DNA of 64,000 nucleotides, from the NCBI GenBank assembly GCA_031271975.1, contig JAISUR010000039.1, positions 28,338 to 92,337 of the forward strand. The letters run 5' to 3'. A program made the translations under genes and the position numbers. Shown in pieces: positions 34,235 to 43,334 of the stretch. Positions within the stretch are counted from its first letter, which is position 1; each line of letters begins with the position of its first letter. The notes under the pieces were generated by a model, which saw only the letters and a program-made list of their open reading frames with translations, searched no databases and had not been told where the DNA came from. Origin of the DNA: Propionibacteriaceae bacterium (lineage in GTDB: Bacteria > Actinomycetota > Actinomycetes > Propionibacteriales > Propionibacteriaceae).

Positions 34235-35413
34235 GTGCCGCGTAATGTCTGGGTCCTTTCTGGCATCGCGCTGGCCGTGGCCGTCGGGTTCGGGGTAGTC
34301 AGCCCGGTCCTGCCGATGTACGCTTCCTCCTTCGGAGTGAACGAGTTTGCGGCTGGGGCGGTCATCGCGGCTTTCGCTCTCATGCGCTTCGTGGCCGCCC
34401 CGGTCGTTGGACGCCTGGACGACAAGTTCGGGCACCGGGTTGTGCTCATGTCGGGGCTGCTCATCGTCGCCGTATCCAGCGCGCTGGCGGGCCTGGCCCG
34501 CAACTACGCCGAGTTGATCACACTGCGCGGTATCGGGGGCGTCGGCTCGGCCATGTTCTCCGTGGCCGGGATGACCGTGTTGCTGTCTTCCGTCGACGCG
34601 GAGCACCGGGGACGCGCCTCCGGCATGTGGCAAGGCGGGTTTCTGGTGGGCGCCGTCGCCGGGCCGGCCCTGGGCGGCGTCTTCGCCGCCATCTCGATCC
34701 GGGCGCCATTCTTCTTCTACGCGGGAACGCTGCTCGTCGCCGCCCTCATCACACTCGGGCTGACGCCGGTGAACGTCGCCGGGCCCAGCCAGCAGACCAC
34801 CGCCGCCCGGCCCTTCGGCGAAGTACTGCGAGACGTCCGCTTCCAGGCGGCGTGCCTGGCGCACTTGGCCGGAGGCTGGAACAACAACGGCACCCGCTCC
34901 ACGCTCGTTCCGCTGTTCGTGGCCGCGTTCATTGGCGCGAGCACCACCGAATCAGCGCTGCTGACCGGCATCGCGATGGCAGTGGCGGCAGGCGTGCAAA
35001 TCGTGTTGGTGATGCCGTCGGGATACGTCGTGGACAAAGTCGGACGCCGCATCCCGATGATCGCTGGAGCGGCGATCGCCGGCGCGTCGTTGCTGCTTAT
35101 GCCCTTCGCGAACGAAATCTGGATCCTCACCGCCGCCCTGTGCGTATATGCCGCTGGCTCGGCCCTGATGGGAACGGCCCCAGCGGCCACAGTCGGCGAC
35201 ACGGCTGGCGGTGACCGCGCCGTGGCGGCCTACTCCATGGCCGGCGATCTGGGCTCTATCGCCGGCCCGCTGGTGGCGGGGGCTTTGGCGGCAGCCATTG
35301 GGTACGCGCCGGCGTTTGCCGTGGGCGCGGCGATCTGGCTAGTTTCTGCGCTTGCGTCTGCGCGTATGCCCAGATCGGACTTCGTCCGAGATCCCGGAAC
35401 AAGTCCGGGATGA
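34235..35413 (+). CDS. MFS transporter
   Basis: A 392-residue transporter with twelve predicted helices. The A-motif-like region GRLDDKFGHRVV after helix 2 and GYVVDKVGRRIPM in the second half are typical of the major facilitator superfamily. The substrate is unknown; drug or sugar export is possible. It starts at GTG 34235, six bases after TAGAGT (34223-34228), without a ribosome site. The last 13 residues (RSDFVRDPGTSPG) are encoded by a copy of the palindromic repeat, so the original C-terminus has been replaced or extended by it. Confidence 0.88.
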   Translation: MPRNVWVLSGIALAVAVGFGVVSPVLPMYASSFGVNEFAAGAVIAAFALMRFVAAPVVGRLDDKFGHRVVLMSGLLIVAVSSALAGLARNYAELITLRGIGGVGSAMFSVAGMTVLLSSVDAEHRGRASGMWQGGFLVGAVAGPALGGVFAAISIRAPFFFYAGTLLVAALITLGLTPVNVAGPSQQTTAARPFGEVLRDVRFQAACLAHLAGGWNNNGTRSTLVPLFVAAFIGASTTESALLTGIAMAVAAGVQIVLVMPSGYVVDKVGRRIPMIAGAAIAGASLLLMPFANEIWILTAALCVYAAGSALMGTAPAATVGDTAGGDRAVAAYSMAGDLGSIAGPLVAGALAAAIGYAPAFAVGAAIWLVSALASARMPRSDFVRDPGTSPG

Positions 35414-35475
35414 CGTGTGTGGGGTCCGAGATCCCGGATCAAGCCCGCGATGACGTGTGTGGGTGTCCGGGATGA
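35380..35475. repeat. Palindromic repeat units (REP-like)
   Basis: CGGACTTCGTCCGAG, then CCCGGAACAAGTCCGGG ATGACGTGTGTGG and a further shortened copy. This block begins inside the end of the MFS gene and reaches toward rplA, so the repeat supplies the stop codon of the MFS gene. Confidence 0.75.
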
Positions 35476-35492
35476 CGTGTGTGGCCGGCGCC

Positions 35493-36194
35493 TTATTCGG
35501 CGCTGGGCTTCGTCTTCGTCGGATCCACGCCCACACCGGGGCCCATCGTCGCGGCGATGGTCGCCTTCTTGATATAGCGGCCCTTCGACGCGGCCGGCTT
35601 GAGGCGCAGTACCTCGTCCAAGGCGGCGAAATAGTTTTGGGCGAGTTGCTCCGCGGTGAAGGAGACCTTGCCAACGATGAAGTGCAGGTTGGCGTGGCGG
35701 TCCACACGGAACTCGATCTTGCCGCCCTTGATGTCGGCGACAGCTTTGGCGACGTCCATGGTCACGGTGCCCGTCTTCGGGTTGGGCATCAAGCCGCGCG
35801 GGCCGAGGACGCGGCCCAACTTGCCGACCTTGCCCATCATGTCCGGGGTGGCCACGACCGAGTCGAAGTCGAGGTAACCGCCTTGGACCCGCTCCACCAA
35901 CTCGTCGGCGCCAACCTCGTCAGCCCCGGCTTCGATGGCCTCATTGGCCTTCTCGCCAGTGGCGAACACGAGCACGCGGGCGGTCTTGCCGGTGCCGTTG
36001 GGGAGGTTCACGGTGCCGCGCACCATCTGATCAGCCTTCCGGGGATCGACGCCCAGCCGCAACGCGACCTCGACGGTCTCGTCAAACTTGGCGGAGGCGT
36101 TCTCCTTGACAAGGGTCAACGCCTGCTCGGGGGTGTATAGCTGATTGGCGCTGCGCTTTTCGGCCGCAGCGCGGTATGCCTTGCTTCTCTTCAT
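35493..36194 (-). CDS. rplA: Ribosomal protein L1
   Basis: A 233-residue protein with the L1 pattern: [14 protein letters not shown] at the start, [30 protein letters not shown] in the first half, and the signature [13 protein letters not shown] sequence ([16 protein letters not shown]) near residue 130. It binds 23S rRNA and the stalk base and represses its own mRNA in many bacteria. The ATG at 36194 is chosen over an upstream GTG at 36218. It follows rplK by 96 bases that hold two hairpins. Confidence 0.97.
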   Translation of the reverse strand: MKRSKAYRAAAEKRSANQLYTPEQALTLVKENASAKFDETVEVALRLGVDPRKADQMVRGTVNLPNGTGKTARVLVFATGEKANEAIEAGADEVGADELVERVQGGYLDFDSVVATPDMMGKVGKLGRVLGPRGLMPNPKTGTVTMDVAKAVADIKGGKIEFRVDRHANLHFIVGKVSFTAEQLAQNYFAALDEVLRLKPAASKGRYIKKATIAATMGPGVGVDPTKTKPSAE

Positions 36195-36211
36195 GGTCTG
36201 GTCCTTTCCTC

Positions 36212-36265
36212 GGGACACTCGTATGTGCCCTCGCCAGTCGTGGTGCGGGGACTTTCCCCTGCCAC
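36212..36265 (-). promoter_or_regulatory. Two hairpins in the rplK-rplA gap
   Basis: In minus-strand sense, GTGGCAGGGGA / TCCCCGCACCAC (36240-36265) and GGGCAC / GTGTCCC (36212-36230). They lie just upstream of the rplA ribosome site (GAGGAAAGGA) and could be a place where L1 or another factor controls rplA. Confidence 0.45.
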
Positions 36266-36290
36266 ATATTCAGTTGTACGCGCGGAGCGG

Positions 36291-36719
36291 TTACTCCACG
36301 TCGACGCCCATGGAGCGCGCGGTGCCGGCCACGATCTTCATGGCGGCCTCGACGTCGTTGGCGTTCAAGTCGGGCATCTTCTTCTGGGCGATCTCCCGCA
36401 CCTGGTCGGAAGTGATCTTCGCCACCTTGTCCTTGTTGGGACGGGCGGAGCCAGACTTCAAACCGGCGGCCTTCTTGATCAGCTCTGCGGCCGGCGGCGT
36501 CTTGGTGATGAAGGAGAACGTGCGATCCTCGTAGATGGTGATCTCGACGGGAATCACGTCACCGCGCTGGGACTCGGTCTCAGCGTTGTAGCGCTTGCAG
36601 AACTCCATGATGTTGACGCCGTGCGGGCCGAGCGCCGTACCCACCGGCGGGGCCGGAGTGGCCATGCCCGCGTTCAGCGCGACCTTTACGATTGCTGCGA
36701 CCTTCTTCTTAGGAGGCAT
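36291..36719 (-). CDS. rplK: Ribosomal protein L11
   Basis: A 142-residue protein with typical L11 sequence: [42 protein letters not shown] and a C-terminal rRNA-binding domain ([49 protein letters not shown], split here across positions 90-140). It binds the GTPase-associated region of 23S rRNA. It follows nusG by 18 bases in the standard order secE-nusG-rplK-rplA. Confidence 0.98.
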   Translation of the reverse strand: MPPKKKVAAIVKVALNAGMATPAPPVGTALGPHGVNIMEFCKRYNAETESQRGDVIPVEITIYEDRTFSFITKTPPAAELIKKAAGLKSGSARPNKDKVAKITSDQVREIAQKKMPDLNANDVEAAMKIVAGTARSMGVDVE

Positions 36720-36737
36720 TCGTGATTCCTTCTCTTC

Positions 36738-37520
36738 CTAAACCTTCTGGATTTGGCTGATGGTCAAGTCGACCGGCGTCTCCCGGCCAAGGATCTCGAC
36801 CAGCGCCTTGAGCCTTCCGCCCTTGGGGTTGATCTCGGTGATCGTGGCGTGCAGCCCCTGCAACGCCCCGGCCACCACCATGACCGAATCCCCAACCTTG
36901 AAGTCGGCGATTTCGACCTTCTTCTTGCGTGACTTGGGCCCGCTCTCGGTCTGGTTGGCCTTCGCCAACGCCGCCGGGGTGAGCATCTTCACGACTTCTT
37001 CGAGGCCCAGCGGCACCGGGTTGGAACCCTGCGCCACGAAACCGGTGACCGACGGCGTGTGCCGGACCACCGCCCAAGATTCATTGTCGTAGTACATCCG
37101 CACCAGCACATAGCCGGGCAGAATCGTCCGCGTCACCGTCTTCTTCGCCCCGTTGCGAGTCTCGATGACCTCTTCCGTCGGCACGATGACCTCGAAGATC
37201 TTGTCCTCCTGCGTCATCGTCTTGATGCGGTTGTCCAAATTCTGCTTGACGCGGTTCTCCATGCCAGAGTAGGTGTGCACGACGTACCAGTCGCCCTCTT
37301 TGGCGCGCAACTCTTGGCGCAGCGCCTCGATGACGGCCTCGTCCTCTTCGTCCAGCTCATCTTCGGCGGCGGGCTCGGGCTCCGGCTCGGAGAGATCGAT
37401 GACGATCTCATCTTCGACAACCGGCTCGTCCAGCCCAAAATCCAAGTTCAGTTCGAGATCTTCGGAAGGCTCGGGAAGGCCCAGATCGATCTCGAAATCC
37501 TCGTTCGGCACGTCAGTCAC
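36738..37520 (-). CDS. nusG: Transcription termination/antitermination factor NusG with acidic extension
   Basis: A 260-residue protein. The NGN domain starts near residue 78 (WYVVHTYSGMENRVKQNL) and the KOW domain near residue 210 (FKVGDSVMVVAGALQGL). Before these lies an acidic tail of about 75 residues rich in Glu/Asp with repeats such as EPEPEPAAEDELDEEDE. Such long acidic heads occur in other actinobacterial NusG proteins but are absent in E. coli. It links transcription with translation and Rho. The start is GTG or ATG at 37520. Confidence 0.95.
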   Translation of the reverse strand: MTDVPNEDFEIDLGLPEPSEDLELNLDFGLDEPVVEDEIVIDLSEPEPEPAAEDELDEEDEAVIEALRQELRAKEGDWYVVHTYSGMENRVKQNLDNRIKTMTQEDKIFEVIVPTEEVIETRNGAKKTVTRTILPGYVLVRMYYDNESWAVVRHTPSVTGFVAQGSNPVPLGLEEVVKMLTPAALAKANQTESGPKSRKKKVEIADFKVGDSVMVVAGALQGLHATITEINPKGGRLKALVEILGRETPVDLTISQIQKV

Positions 37521-37535
37521 TTGCTCGTCCTACTT

Positions 37536-37964
37536 TCACCCGAAGATCGCCAGCAGCCCAACGCCGATGCCCAGGTCGAGCAGCGACACATACGCAATCA
37601 CGAAACCCACAAAGATCAGCACCACCCAGAAGTACTGCTGCCATTGGCTCAGCGTCGGCCAGTTGACCCGCTTGAGTTCCTCTATGGATTCTTTGACGAA
37701 CTGGACCGGGCCGGTGCGCTGCACCTCTTCCGTGGCCGTCGCCGTGCGCCGCGACGGGGTGGGCGCGCCCTTCTTGGTTTCAGACGCGCTCTTGCGGACC
37801 GGCCGGGCACCCGCCACCTGGGCGGCGATGGCCTCCGCCTCGCTCACAGCGGGATCCGCCGCAAGCTCATCGGGATCCGTGATCGCCTCTTCGGCCGCCT
37901 GCTCAGCCGCGTCGGCCAAGGCGTCGTCGGCCTCGGGAGTAATCCCGTTCAGATCCTCAGCCAC
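37536..37964 (-). CDS. secE: Preprotein translocase subunit SecE
   Basis: About 142 residues. A C-terminal SecE core with one membrane helix (VQFVKESIEELKRVNWPTLSQWQQYFWVVLIFVGFVIAYV) is preceded by an N-terminal tail of some 80 Ala/Glu-rich residues. It stabilises SecY in the Sec translocon. A GTG at 37964 is chosen because GGAAGGA lies six bases upstream; an ATG at 37979 is an alternative. The open frame continues through tRNA-Trp and is not all coding. It lies 15 bases before nusG. Confidence 0.92.
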   Translation of the reverse strand: MAEDLNGITPEADDALADAAEQAAEEAITDPDELAADPAVSEAEAIAAQVAGARPVRKSASETKKGAPTPSRRTATATEEVQRTGPVQFVKESIEELKRVNWPTLSQWQQYFWVVLIFVGFVIAYVSLLDLGIGVGLLAIFG

Positions 37965-37998
37965 TGGCTGTCCTTCCATCTCAAACGCATCTGTCGCG

Positions 37999-38071
<73 letters not shown>

Positions 38072-38135
38072 AGGGTTGGCGCTTCACCCGCCTTGGCAGC
38101 CTTGTGGGCATGGCCAAGTCTGGTGAAGTCACCAA

Positions 38136-38149
38136 GTACAAGATTGTAC
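38136..38149 (-). promoter_or_regulatory. Palindrome with -10 site before tRNA-Trp
   Basis: GTACAA-GA-TTGTAC (38136-38149) is a perfect palindrome. Read on the minus strand, it includes TACAAT (38143-38148), a good -10 hexamer, about 72 bases before the mature tRNA 5' end. Confidence 0.4.
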
Positions 38150-38198
38150 GGGAAATCACCCCTCCGCGTCGAACTGGGCTGACTTCGTGTCGCAACGG

Positions 38199-39371
38199 CT
38201 AGCGCACAGCTTGGATCGCCTGGGCGACGCGGTCGATATTGCCCTCGTTCAACGCCGCAACGCAGATACGTCCCGAATCCAGCCCATAGACGGAGTGCTG
38301 TTCGCGCAGGGCGCGCATCTGGTCGGCGGCCAGACCGGTGTAGCTGAAAAGGCCGCTCTGGCCGGTGACGAAAGCGAAATCTGGGCCGAGACGCTCGGCC
38401 AGCGCTTTCCGCATGACTTTGATGCGATCCCGCATCTGGGCCAACTCCGCATCCCACAGCGCGCGCAACTCGGGGTCGGCCAGCACAGCCGCGGCCAGGG
38501 CGGCGCCATACGTGGGCGGGTTGGAATACAGCGTGCGCACGCAGACCTTCAACTGCGAGAGGATGCGGGCGGCCTCCTCGGCGTCCTGACCCAAGACAGA
38601 CAGCGCGCCGACTCGCTCGCCGTAGAGGCTGAGCGACTTCGAGAACGACGTGGCGACCAACAGCGGCACCGAACGGCCGGCGAACTCCGCGACCACGGCG
38701 CCGTCCGCCGCCAAGCCGTCGCGGAAACCCTGGTAAGCCATGTCCAGGAACGGCACCAGTTGGCGTTCCTGCACTGCGTCGGCCACCTGAGTCCACTGGG
38801 CGGGCGTCAGGTCATAGCCGGTCGGGTTGTGGCAGCAGGCGTGCAACACCACGACCGTGCCCGCGGCGGCGTCCTGCAGATCGGCCAGCATGCCTGGGAA
38901 GTCCAGTCCGACGCCCGGCTCGTAGTAGCGGTATGTCCCCACCGCGAAACCCGTGCGCGTGAACAGCGCGCGGTGGTTCTCCCAAGAAGGGTCGGAGATG
39001 AGCACCGGAGCAGCCGCGTTGAGTTGGCGCAGAAACTCCGCGCCGATGCGAAGCGCGCCCGTGCCGCCCAAACCCTGTACGGTGACCGCGCGCTCCAAGA
39101 GCGGCGAACCGGCGCCGAAGACCAACTCCTTGACACCGGCGTCGTAGGCCGCCAATCCGTTGATGGGCAGGTACGCCGCGGGCTTGGCGGCCAGCGCCAC
39201 CTGCTCCTTGGCGCGGCGCACGCACTCCAAGACGGGCAGTTTCCCCTGCGCGTCCAAATAGACACCAACGCCCAGGTTTACCTTGTCCGGATTCTGATCG
39301 GCCACAAACGCCTCGGTAATCCCCAAAATCGGATCGCGCGGCGCCAGCGGCACGTCGGCGAAAACTGTCAT
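38199..39371 (-). CDS. Aromatic/aspartate aminotransferase, class I
   Basis: A 390-residue PLP enzyme of the AspC/TyrB subgroup Ib: DPILGITEAFVADQNPDKVNLGVGVYLD at the N-terminus, ACCHNPTGYDLTPAQW near residue 180, the PLP lysine in SFSKSLSLYGERVG near residue 245 and the C-terminal arginine region (FSYTGLAADQMRALREQHSVY). It moves amino groups between aspartate or aromatic amino acids and 2-oxoglutarate. The start is ATG 39371. It lies between murB and tRNA-Trp and is transcribed with them. Confidence 0.95.
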   Translation of the reverse strand: MTVFADVPLAPRDPILGITEAFVADQNPDKVNLGVGVYLDAQGKLPVLECVRRAKEQVALAAKPAAYLPINGLAAYDAGVKELVFGAGSPLLERAVTVQGLGGTGALRIGAEFLRQLNAAAPVLISDPSWENHRALFTRTGFAVGTYRYYEPGVGLDFPGMLADLQDAAAGTVVVLHACCHNPTGYDLTPAQWTQVADAVQERQLVPFLDMAYQGFRDGLAADGAVVAEFAGRSVPLLVATSFSKSLSLYGERVGALSVLGQDAEEAARILSQLKVCVRTLYSNPPTYGAALAAAVLADPELRALWDAELAQMRDRIKVMRKALAERLGPDFAFVTGQSGLFSYTGLAADQMRALREQHSVYGLDSGRICVAALNEGNIDRVAQAIQAVR

Positions 39372-39438
39372 TTCCTCCCTTTCCGAAAGACCATTGTGGC
39401 ACGAAGCCGCCCAGTGTCAGCGGGCGTGCCGGAGTGTG

Positions 39439-40491
39439 TCAGAAACCGACCAAGTTGGGTTCCACTTCCAAGGTGATCCCGAACTTGGCCAGGACCCCTT
39501 GGGTGATCTCGTCCTTCAAGGCGACGAGTTGGGCGGCGGTGGCGCCGCCGCGGTTGGTCAGAGCCAGTACGTGCTTGGTCGAGAGAGTCGCCGGCGGCGT
39601 GCCGTAGCCCTTGCCGAAGCCGGCGTGGTCGATCAGCCACGCGGCAGACGTCTTCACTCTTCCGCCCGGGGCGTCGTAGCGGGGCGCGTCGGCGGGCAGC
39701 GCGGCGGCCTGCTCCGGCGAGATCACCGGATTGGTGAAGAACGACCCGGCGCTCCAAGTGTCATGGTCGGCCGGATCGAGCAGCATGCCCTTGCCGCGCC
39801 GCAATTCCAGGACGGCGGCGCGAACCTCGGCCAAGGGCGCGCGTTCGCCTGTGCCGATGCCCAAAGCAGAGGCCAACTCGGCGTAGCGCACCGGAGCGGA
39901 CAGCTTGCCCAGCGGGAACTGGAAACTCACCGACAACACCACCCAGCGGCTGCCGCCCGCGGTGACCGTTTCACGCTTGAAGATGGACGAGCGGTAACCG
40001 AAATAGCACTCCAAGGCAGTGAACGTGCGAATTAGCCCGGTTTGGCGGTCGAAGGTGCGCACGCGCGCGATCGTCTGGTTGACCTCCTGCCCATATGCGC
40101 CGACGTTCTGGATCGGCGTGGCTCCCACCAGGCCCGGAATGCCCGCCAACGCCTCCACGCCGACAAAACCCTGCCGGTCAACGGCTTGGTCCGCGCAGTA
40201 GGCCGCGAAATCGTCCCAGACTTCGCCCGCGGCGACCGTTACGAACGCTCCGGAGCAAGCCATCACGTCCTCGGTCTTGATGCCTTTGACAGCCACCTTC
40301 ACGACCGTGCCGGGGAAACCGGCGTCCGAAACGAGCATGTTCGACCCGCCGCCCAACACCAGCACCGGCTCGGCGTAGGAATCGCAGGTGCGCACGATGT
40401 CGATCAGTTCCTCTTCTGTCTCGGCGACGGCGAAGTTCTGCGCCGGACCCCCGACGCGGAAAGTGGTGTGGCCGCTCAGCAATTCAGTCAA
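39439..40491 (-). CDS. murB: UDP-N-acetylmuramate dehydrogenase
   Basis: About 350 residues. This FAD enzyme reduces UDP-GlcNAc-enolpyruvate in peptidoglycan synthesis. FRVGGPA near residue 12, LVLGGGSNMLVSD near residue 47, IPGLVGATPIQNVGAYGQE near residue 120 and AGSFFTNPVI near residue 240 (with the catalytic Ser) are visible. The TTG at 40491 (MTELLSGHTT) is chosen: it has GGAGG six bases upstream and overlaps the end of the MaoC-like gene by eight bases. The open frame to 40701 has no better site. Confidence 0.94.
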   Translation of the reverse strand: MTELLSGHTTFRVGGPAQNFAVAETEEELIDIVRTCDSYAEPVLVLGGGSNMLVSDAGFPGTVVKVAVKGIKTEDVMACSGAFVTVAAGEVWDDFAAYCADQAVDRQGFVGVEALAGIPGLVGATPIQNVGAYGQEVNQTIARVRTFDRQTGLIRTFTALECYFGYRSSIFKRETVTAGGSRWVVLSVSFQFPLGKLSAPVRYAELASALGIGTGERAPLAEVRAAVLELRRGKGMLLDPADHDTWSAGSFFTNPVISPEQAAALPADAPRYDAPGGRVKTSAAWLIDHAGFGKGYGTPPATLSTKHVLALTNRGGATAAQLVALKDEITQGVLAKFGITLEVEPNLVGF

Positions 40492-40919
40492 GTCGCACCT
40501 CCACCGAGGCCTGGCTGAGCACCCGCGCACCGTCTGCTTCGGCGGTGAGGGAGATCGTCGCCGTGGTACCGCGCACTTCGCGGACTTCGGCGCCGAAGCG
40601 CACCTCGGCGCCTTTGACCGGATCCACGACCACGGGTTTGAGGAAGCGCACCGAATAGCTGGTGACGCGGGACGGATCACCGATCCAGTCGGTGACGACA
40701 CGCAGCGCCGCGCCCATCGTCAACATGCCGTGGGCGATCACGCCCGGCAGTCCCAGCTCCTCGGCAGCCGTGTCTGACCAGTGGATCGGGTTGAAATCCA
40801 GCGAAGCCCCGGCATAGCGCACCAACTGGTCACGGGTGAAAACGACCTCGCGGCCGGGCAGGGCTTTGCCGGCCAGCGATTCGGGCTGGCCAGCCCAAGG
40901 CAGCGCTTCCTGGGCCATT
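40484..40919 (-). CDS. MaoC-like dehydratase (HadB type)
   Basis: A hot-dog fold protein of about 144 residues. The hydratase-2 motif YAGASLDFNPIHWSDTAAEELGLPGVIAHGMLTMG is near residue 35 (catalytic Asp and His in DFNPIH). It would dehydrate 3-hydroxyacyl-CoA or -ACP as a heterodimer with the HadA-like neighbour, whose stop codon overlaps the start here (TAATG). In mycobacteria such pairs serve mycolate synthesis; in other actinobacteria they are of uncertain role. Confidence 0.88.
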
Positions 40920-41340
40920 ACTTCGCCTCCTGATGCATCAGAGTCGATGTGGCAACGGCCACATCTTCGCCGTCCGTGGTTGTGAGCTTGACCGAGAAGG
41001 TGATCAGCGCCATCGAGCCGCGGGCGCGCACGTTGTCTATCGTCAGTTGGGCGCGCACATCGTCGCCCGGGCGCAGCGGGCGGATGAACTCGAAACGCTG
41101 GTCCACGTGGACCGTGCGCGACAGGGCCAGGTCGAGATCTGGGTCGGTGAAGATGGCGTTCCAAGCCGCCGCTGACAGGACCGCCGCGAAGGTGGGCGGG
41201 GCGATGGCGCCCGGACCCTGATAAGCGGGGTTGTCGCCGTCCCCGATCGCCACGGCGAACTCGGTAATCTTCGCCTGGCTCACCTGGTAGGGCGCAGTCG
41301 GCGGGTACGTGCGTCCCATATGCTTCTCGGAGATAGGCAT
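40918..41340 (-). CDS. MaoC N-terminal domain-like dehydratase (HadA type)
   Basis: A 140-residue hot-dog fold protein of the FAS1-like/HadA type: GRTYPPTAPYQVSQAKITEFAVAIGDGDNPAY at the N-terminus, APPTFAAVLSAAAW in the middle, and VHVDQRFEFIRPLRPGDDV. It lacks the DxxxxH catalytic pattern of its partner, as is normal for the HadA-like subunit. It is the first gene of the hadA-hadB-murB run. Upstream lies the arabinan/arabinose locus instead of rpmG. Confidence 0.87.
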   Translation of the reverse strand: MPISEKHMGRTYPPTAPYQVSQAKITEFAVAIGDGDNPAYQGPGAIAPPTFAAVLSAAAWNAIFTDPDLDLALSRTVHVDQRFEFIRPLRPGDDVRAQLTIDNVRARGSMALITFSVKLTTTDGEDVAVATSTLMHQEAK

Positions 41341-41403
41341 ATGTCAAGCGTAGCGGGATGACACGGTGGGGTTGTTCAGGATGACAGGGTTGAGTGGCCA
41401 GGG

Positions 41404-43329
41404 CTACCGGGCGGGTTTCGCGGCGGGAAGCCAGACCCGCATCGTGGACGGGCCGCGGTTGCCCCACGTGGCGTACGGGATCAGCTTGACGCTGGCCCGG
41501 TCGCGCGGCTTCGAGACCGGCACCTCCGAATAGGGCCAGGGCTGGTCCACGTGGCCGTTCAGGCGGCCGGACACGATCGCCCCGTCGCCGTCGCTGATCG
41601 GCGGGACCGTCGGGTCGAGCGCGAAATCGTCGGCGCTCAGGCTCAGCGGCATGTCCGGGGATTCCAGGCACAGCACCAACGGGCCACGTTCCACGGCCAG
41701 GCAGCCGCGCACCGCGTCGATGCGGGTGTCCGGGAAGATCAGCCTGGGCGTCATGTCGATTTCCATCGCGAACTGGTCGCCGGGGCTCAGGCGGCCCGAG
41801 ATGACGGCCAACTCGCGCTGGCGGACCATTCCTTCCAACTTCACCTTCGCCCACGCCGGGATCCGCAGCGCCACCGACCACTCTTGAGCCGGATCGCATT
41901 CCACGACCGTGACCGAAACCCGGCCGTCGTGGGGGTAGTCGGTACGCACACTCAGGCGCACTACGGCACCGGACGCCAGGCGGGCGGTGATCTCGCCCGA
42001 CGCGAATTGGTGGATCCGGATCCGGTCACCGTCGACAGTGGCTATGTAGGACGCCAACTGCGCGTAGGTGCGGGCGATGTTGGGCGGGCAGCACGACACC
42101 GTGAACCAGGGCGCCCGGGCACCAGATTCGGCGCGCGGACATGGGTGATCCGGGTCCGCCGCGCGCGACTCGCGGCGCTGGTGCAACGGGTTCGCGTAGA
42201 AGAACGCGTCACCCTCGGCCGACGGCGAGCAGGCGATGGCGTTGTACAAGGTCCGCTCGATGACGTCCGCATATCGCTCCTCGCCGGTGGCGAGCAACAG
42301 CCGCCACGCGACCATCACAGACGCCACCGCGGCGCAAGTCTCGCAGTAGCCCCGGTCCGGAGGCAGCTCGAAATCTTCGCCGAATGACTCGCCCAGATGG
42401 CGCGAACCCATGCCGCCGGTGATGTAGGTGCGCCGGGCGAGCGTGCGGTCGTACTGCTGCTGGACGACATCCAGCAGGCCCGTGTCGCCGGTTTCCACCG
42501 CCACGTCGATGGCACCCGCGGCCAGGTAGCCGGCGCGCACGGCGTGGCCGCGGAACACTGACGCCGCCCGGATGGGGATGTCGTCTTGGAAGTACTCCTG
42601 GCCCCACTCGATGGTCTTCAAAATGCCGTGACCGCGGCGCTCCAGGAACAGGCGGGCCTGCTCCAGATACTCCGGCCGCCCAGTCGCGCGGGCCAACTCG
42701 GCCAGCGCCACCTCCACCTCCGGGTGCCCGCAGATCGTCGCCAACTCGTCCGTGCCGAACACCGCGCAGACGTGGTCGGCCGCTTTCAGAGCGACCCGCA
42801 CTAACTCGTCTTGCACACCACAGCGCAGCCGTGCCACGGCGGCTTGGAAGAGGTGGCCGTAGCAATACAGTTCGTGGCCCCATTCCAAGTCCGTGTAGCG
42901 TCCCGGCTGGCCGGCCTGGCCGAAGTGGGTGTTCAGGTAGCCGTCGGAGGATTGTGCGGCGGAGATCACCGCCACCGTGCGGCTCAACTGCTCTTCGAGC
43001 GCGGCGTCCCCGGTCCGGCCGGCCTCCCACGCCATCGCCTCCAGCAGCTTGTAGACGTCCGAATCGGAGAATTCCCGGCCGGTGCGTTCCGACTGGCCGA
43101 CACCGGCGGCGGCCAGTGCGAAGTTGCCGATCCAGCCCAATTTCTCCTCCCACGCGATGGCGTGCGGGATCGACACCGCGCGGTTGAGCCGCTGGCGCTC
43201 CGCCCAGTAGCCGTCGGTGATCTGGATATCGTGAATGCCGAGGGGTTGCAGCGCCGAACGGCTCGGGACCACCGGGGCGGCCGCCGGAGACGCCTTCAAC
43301 TGAACCAGGCCAGCGGGGAGTTGACTCAT
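41404..43329 (-). CDS. Beta-L-arabinofuranosidase, GH127
   Basis: A 641-residue enzyme. The first 350 residues form an (alpha/alpha)6 barrel. The zinc-site residues of the family are visible: CETC near residue 331 (Glu and Cys, cf. E338/C340 in the B. longum enzyme HypBA1) and VSCCPPN near residue 410 (the adjacent cysteines, cf. C417/C418, the first of which is the nucleophile). GHELYCYGHLFQAAVA and GYLNTHF are also typical. There is no signal peptide, so it probably acts on imported beta-L-arabinobiose. The start ATG 43329 has a GGGAT-poor site; it follows the permease by five bases. Confidence 0.93.
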   Translation of the reverse strand: MSQLPAGLVQLKASPAAAPVVPSRSALQPLGIHDIQITDGYWAERQRLNRAVSIPHAIAWEEKLGWIGNFALAAAGVGQSERTGREFSDSDVYKLLEAMAWEAGRTGDAALEEQLSRTVAVISAAQSSDGYLNTHFGQAGQPGRYTDLEWGHELYCYGHLFQAAVARLRCGVQDELVRVALKAADHVCAVFGTDELATICGHPEVEVALAELARATGRPEYLEQARLFLERRGHGILKTIEWGQEYFQDDIPIRAASVFRGHAVRAGYLAAGAIDVAVETGDTGLLDVVQQQYDRTLARRTYITGGMGSRHLGESFGEDFELPPDRGYCETCAAVASVMVAWRLLLATGEERYADVIERTLYNAIACSPSAEGDAFFYANPLHQRRESRAADPDHPCPRAESGARAPWFTVSCCPPNIARTYAQLASYIATVDGDRIRIHQFASGEITARLASGAVVRLSVRTDYPHDGRVSVTVVECDPAQEWSVALRIPAWAKVKLEGMVRQRELAVISGRLSPGDQFAMEIDMTPRLIFPDTRIDAVRGCLAVERGPLVLCLESPDMPLSLSADDFALDPTVPPISDGDGAIVSGRLNGHVDQPWPYSEVPVSKPRDRASVKLIPYATWGNRGPSTMRVWLPAAKPAR

Positions 43330-43334
43330 GGTAT

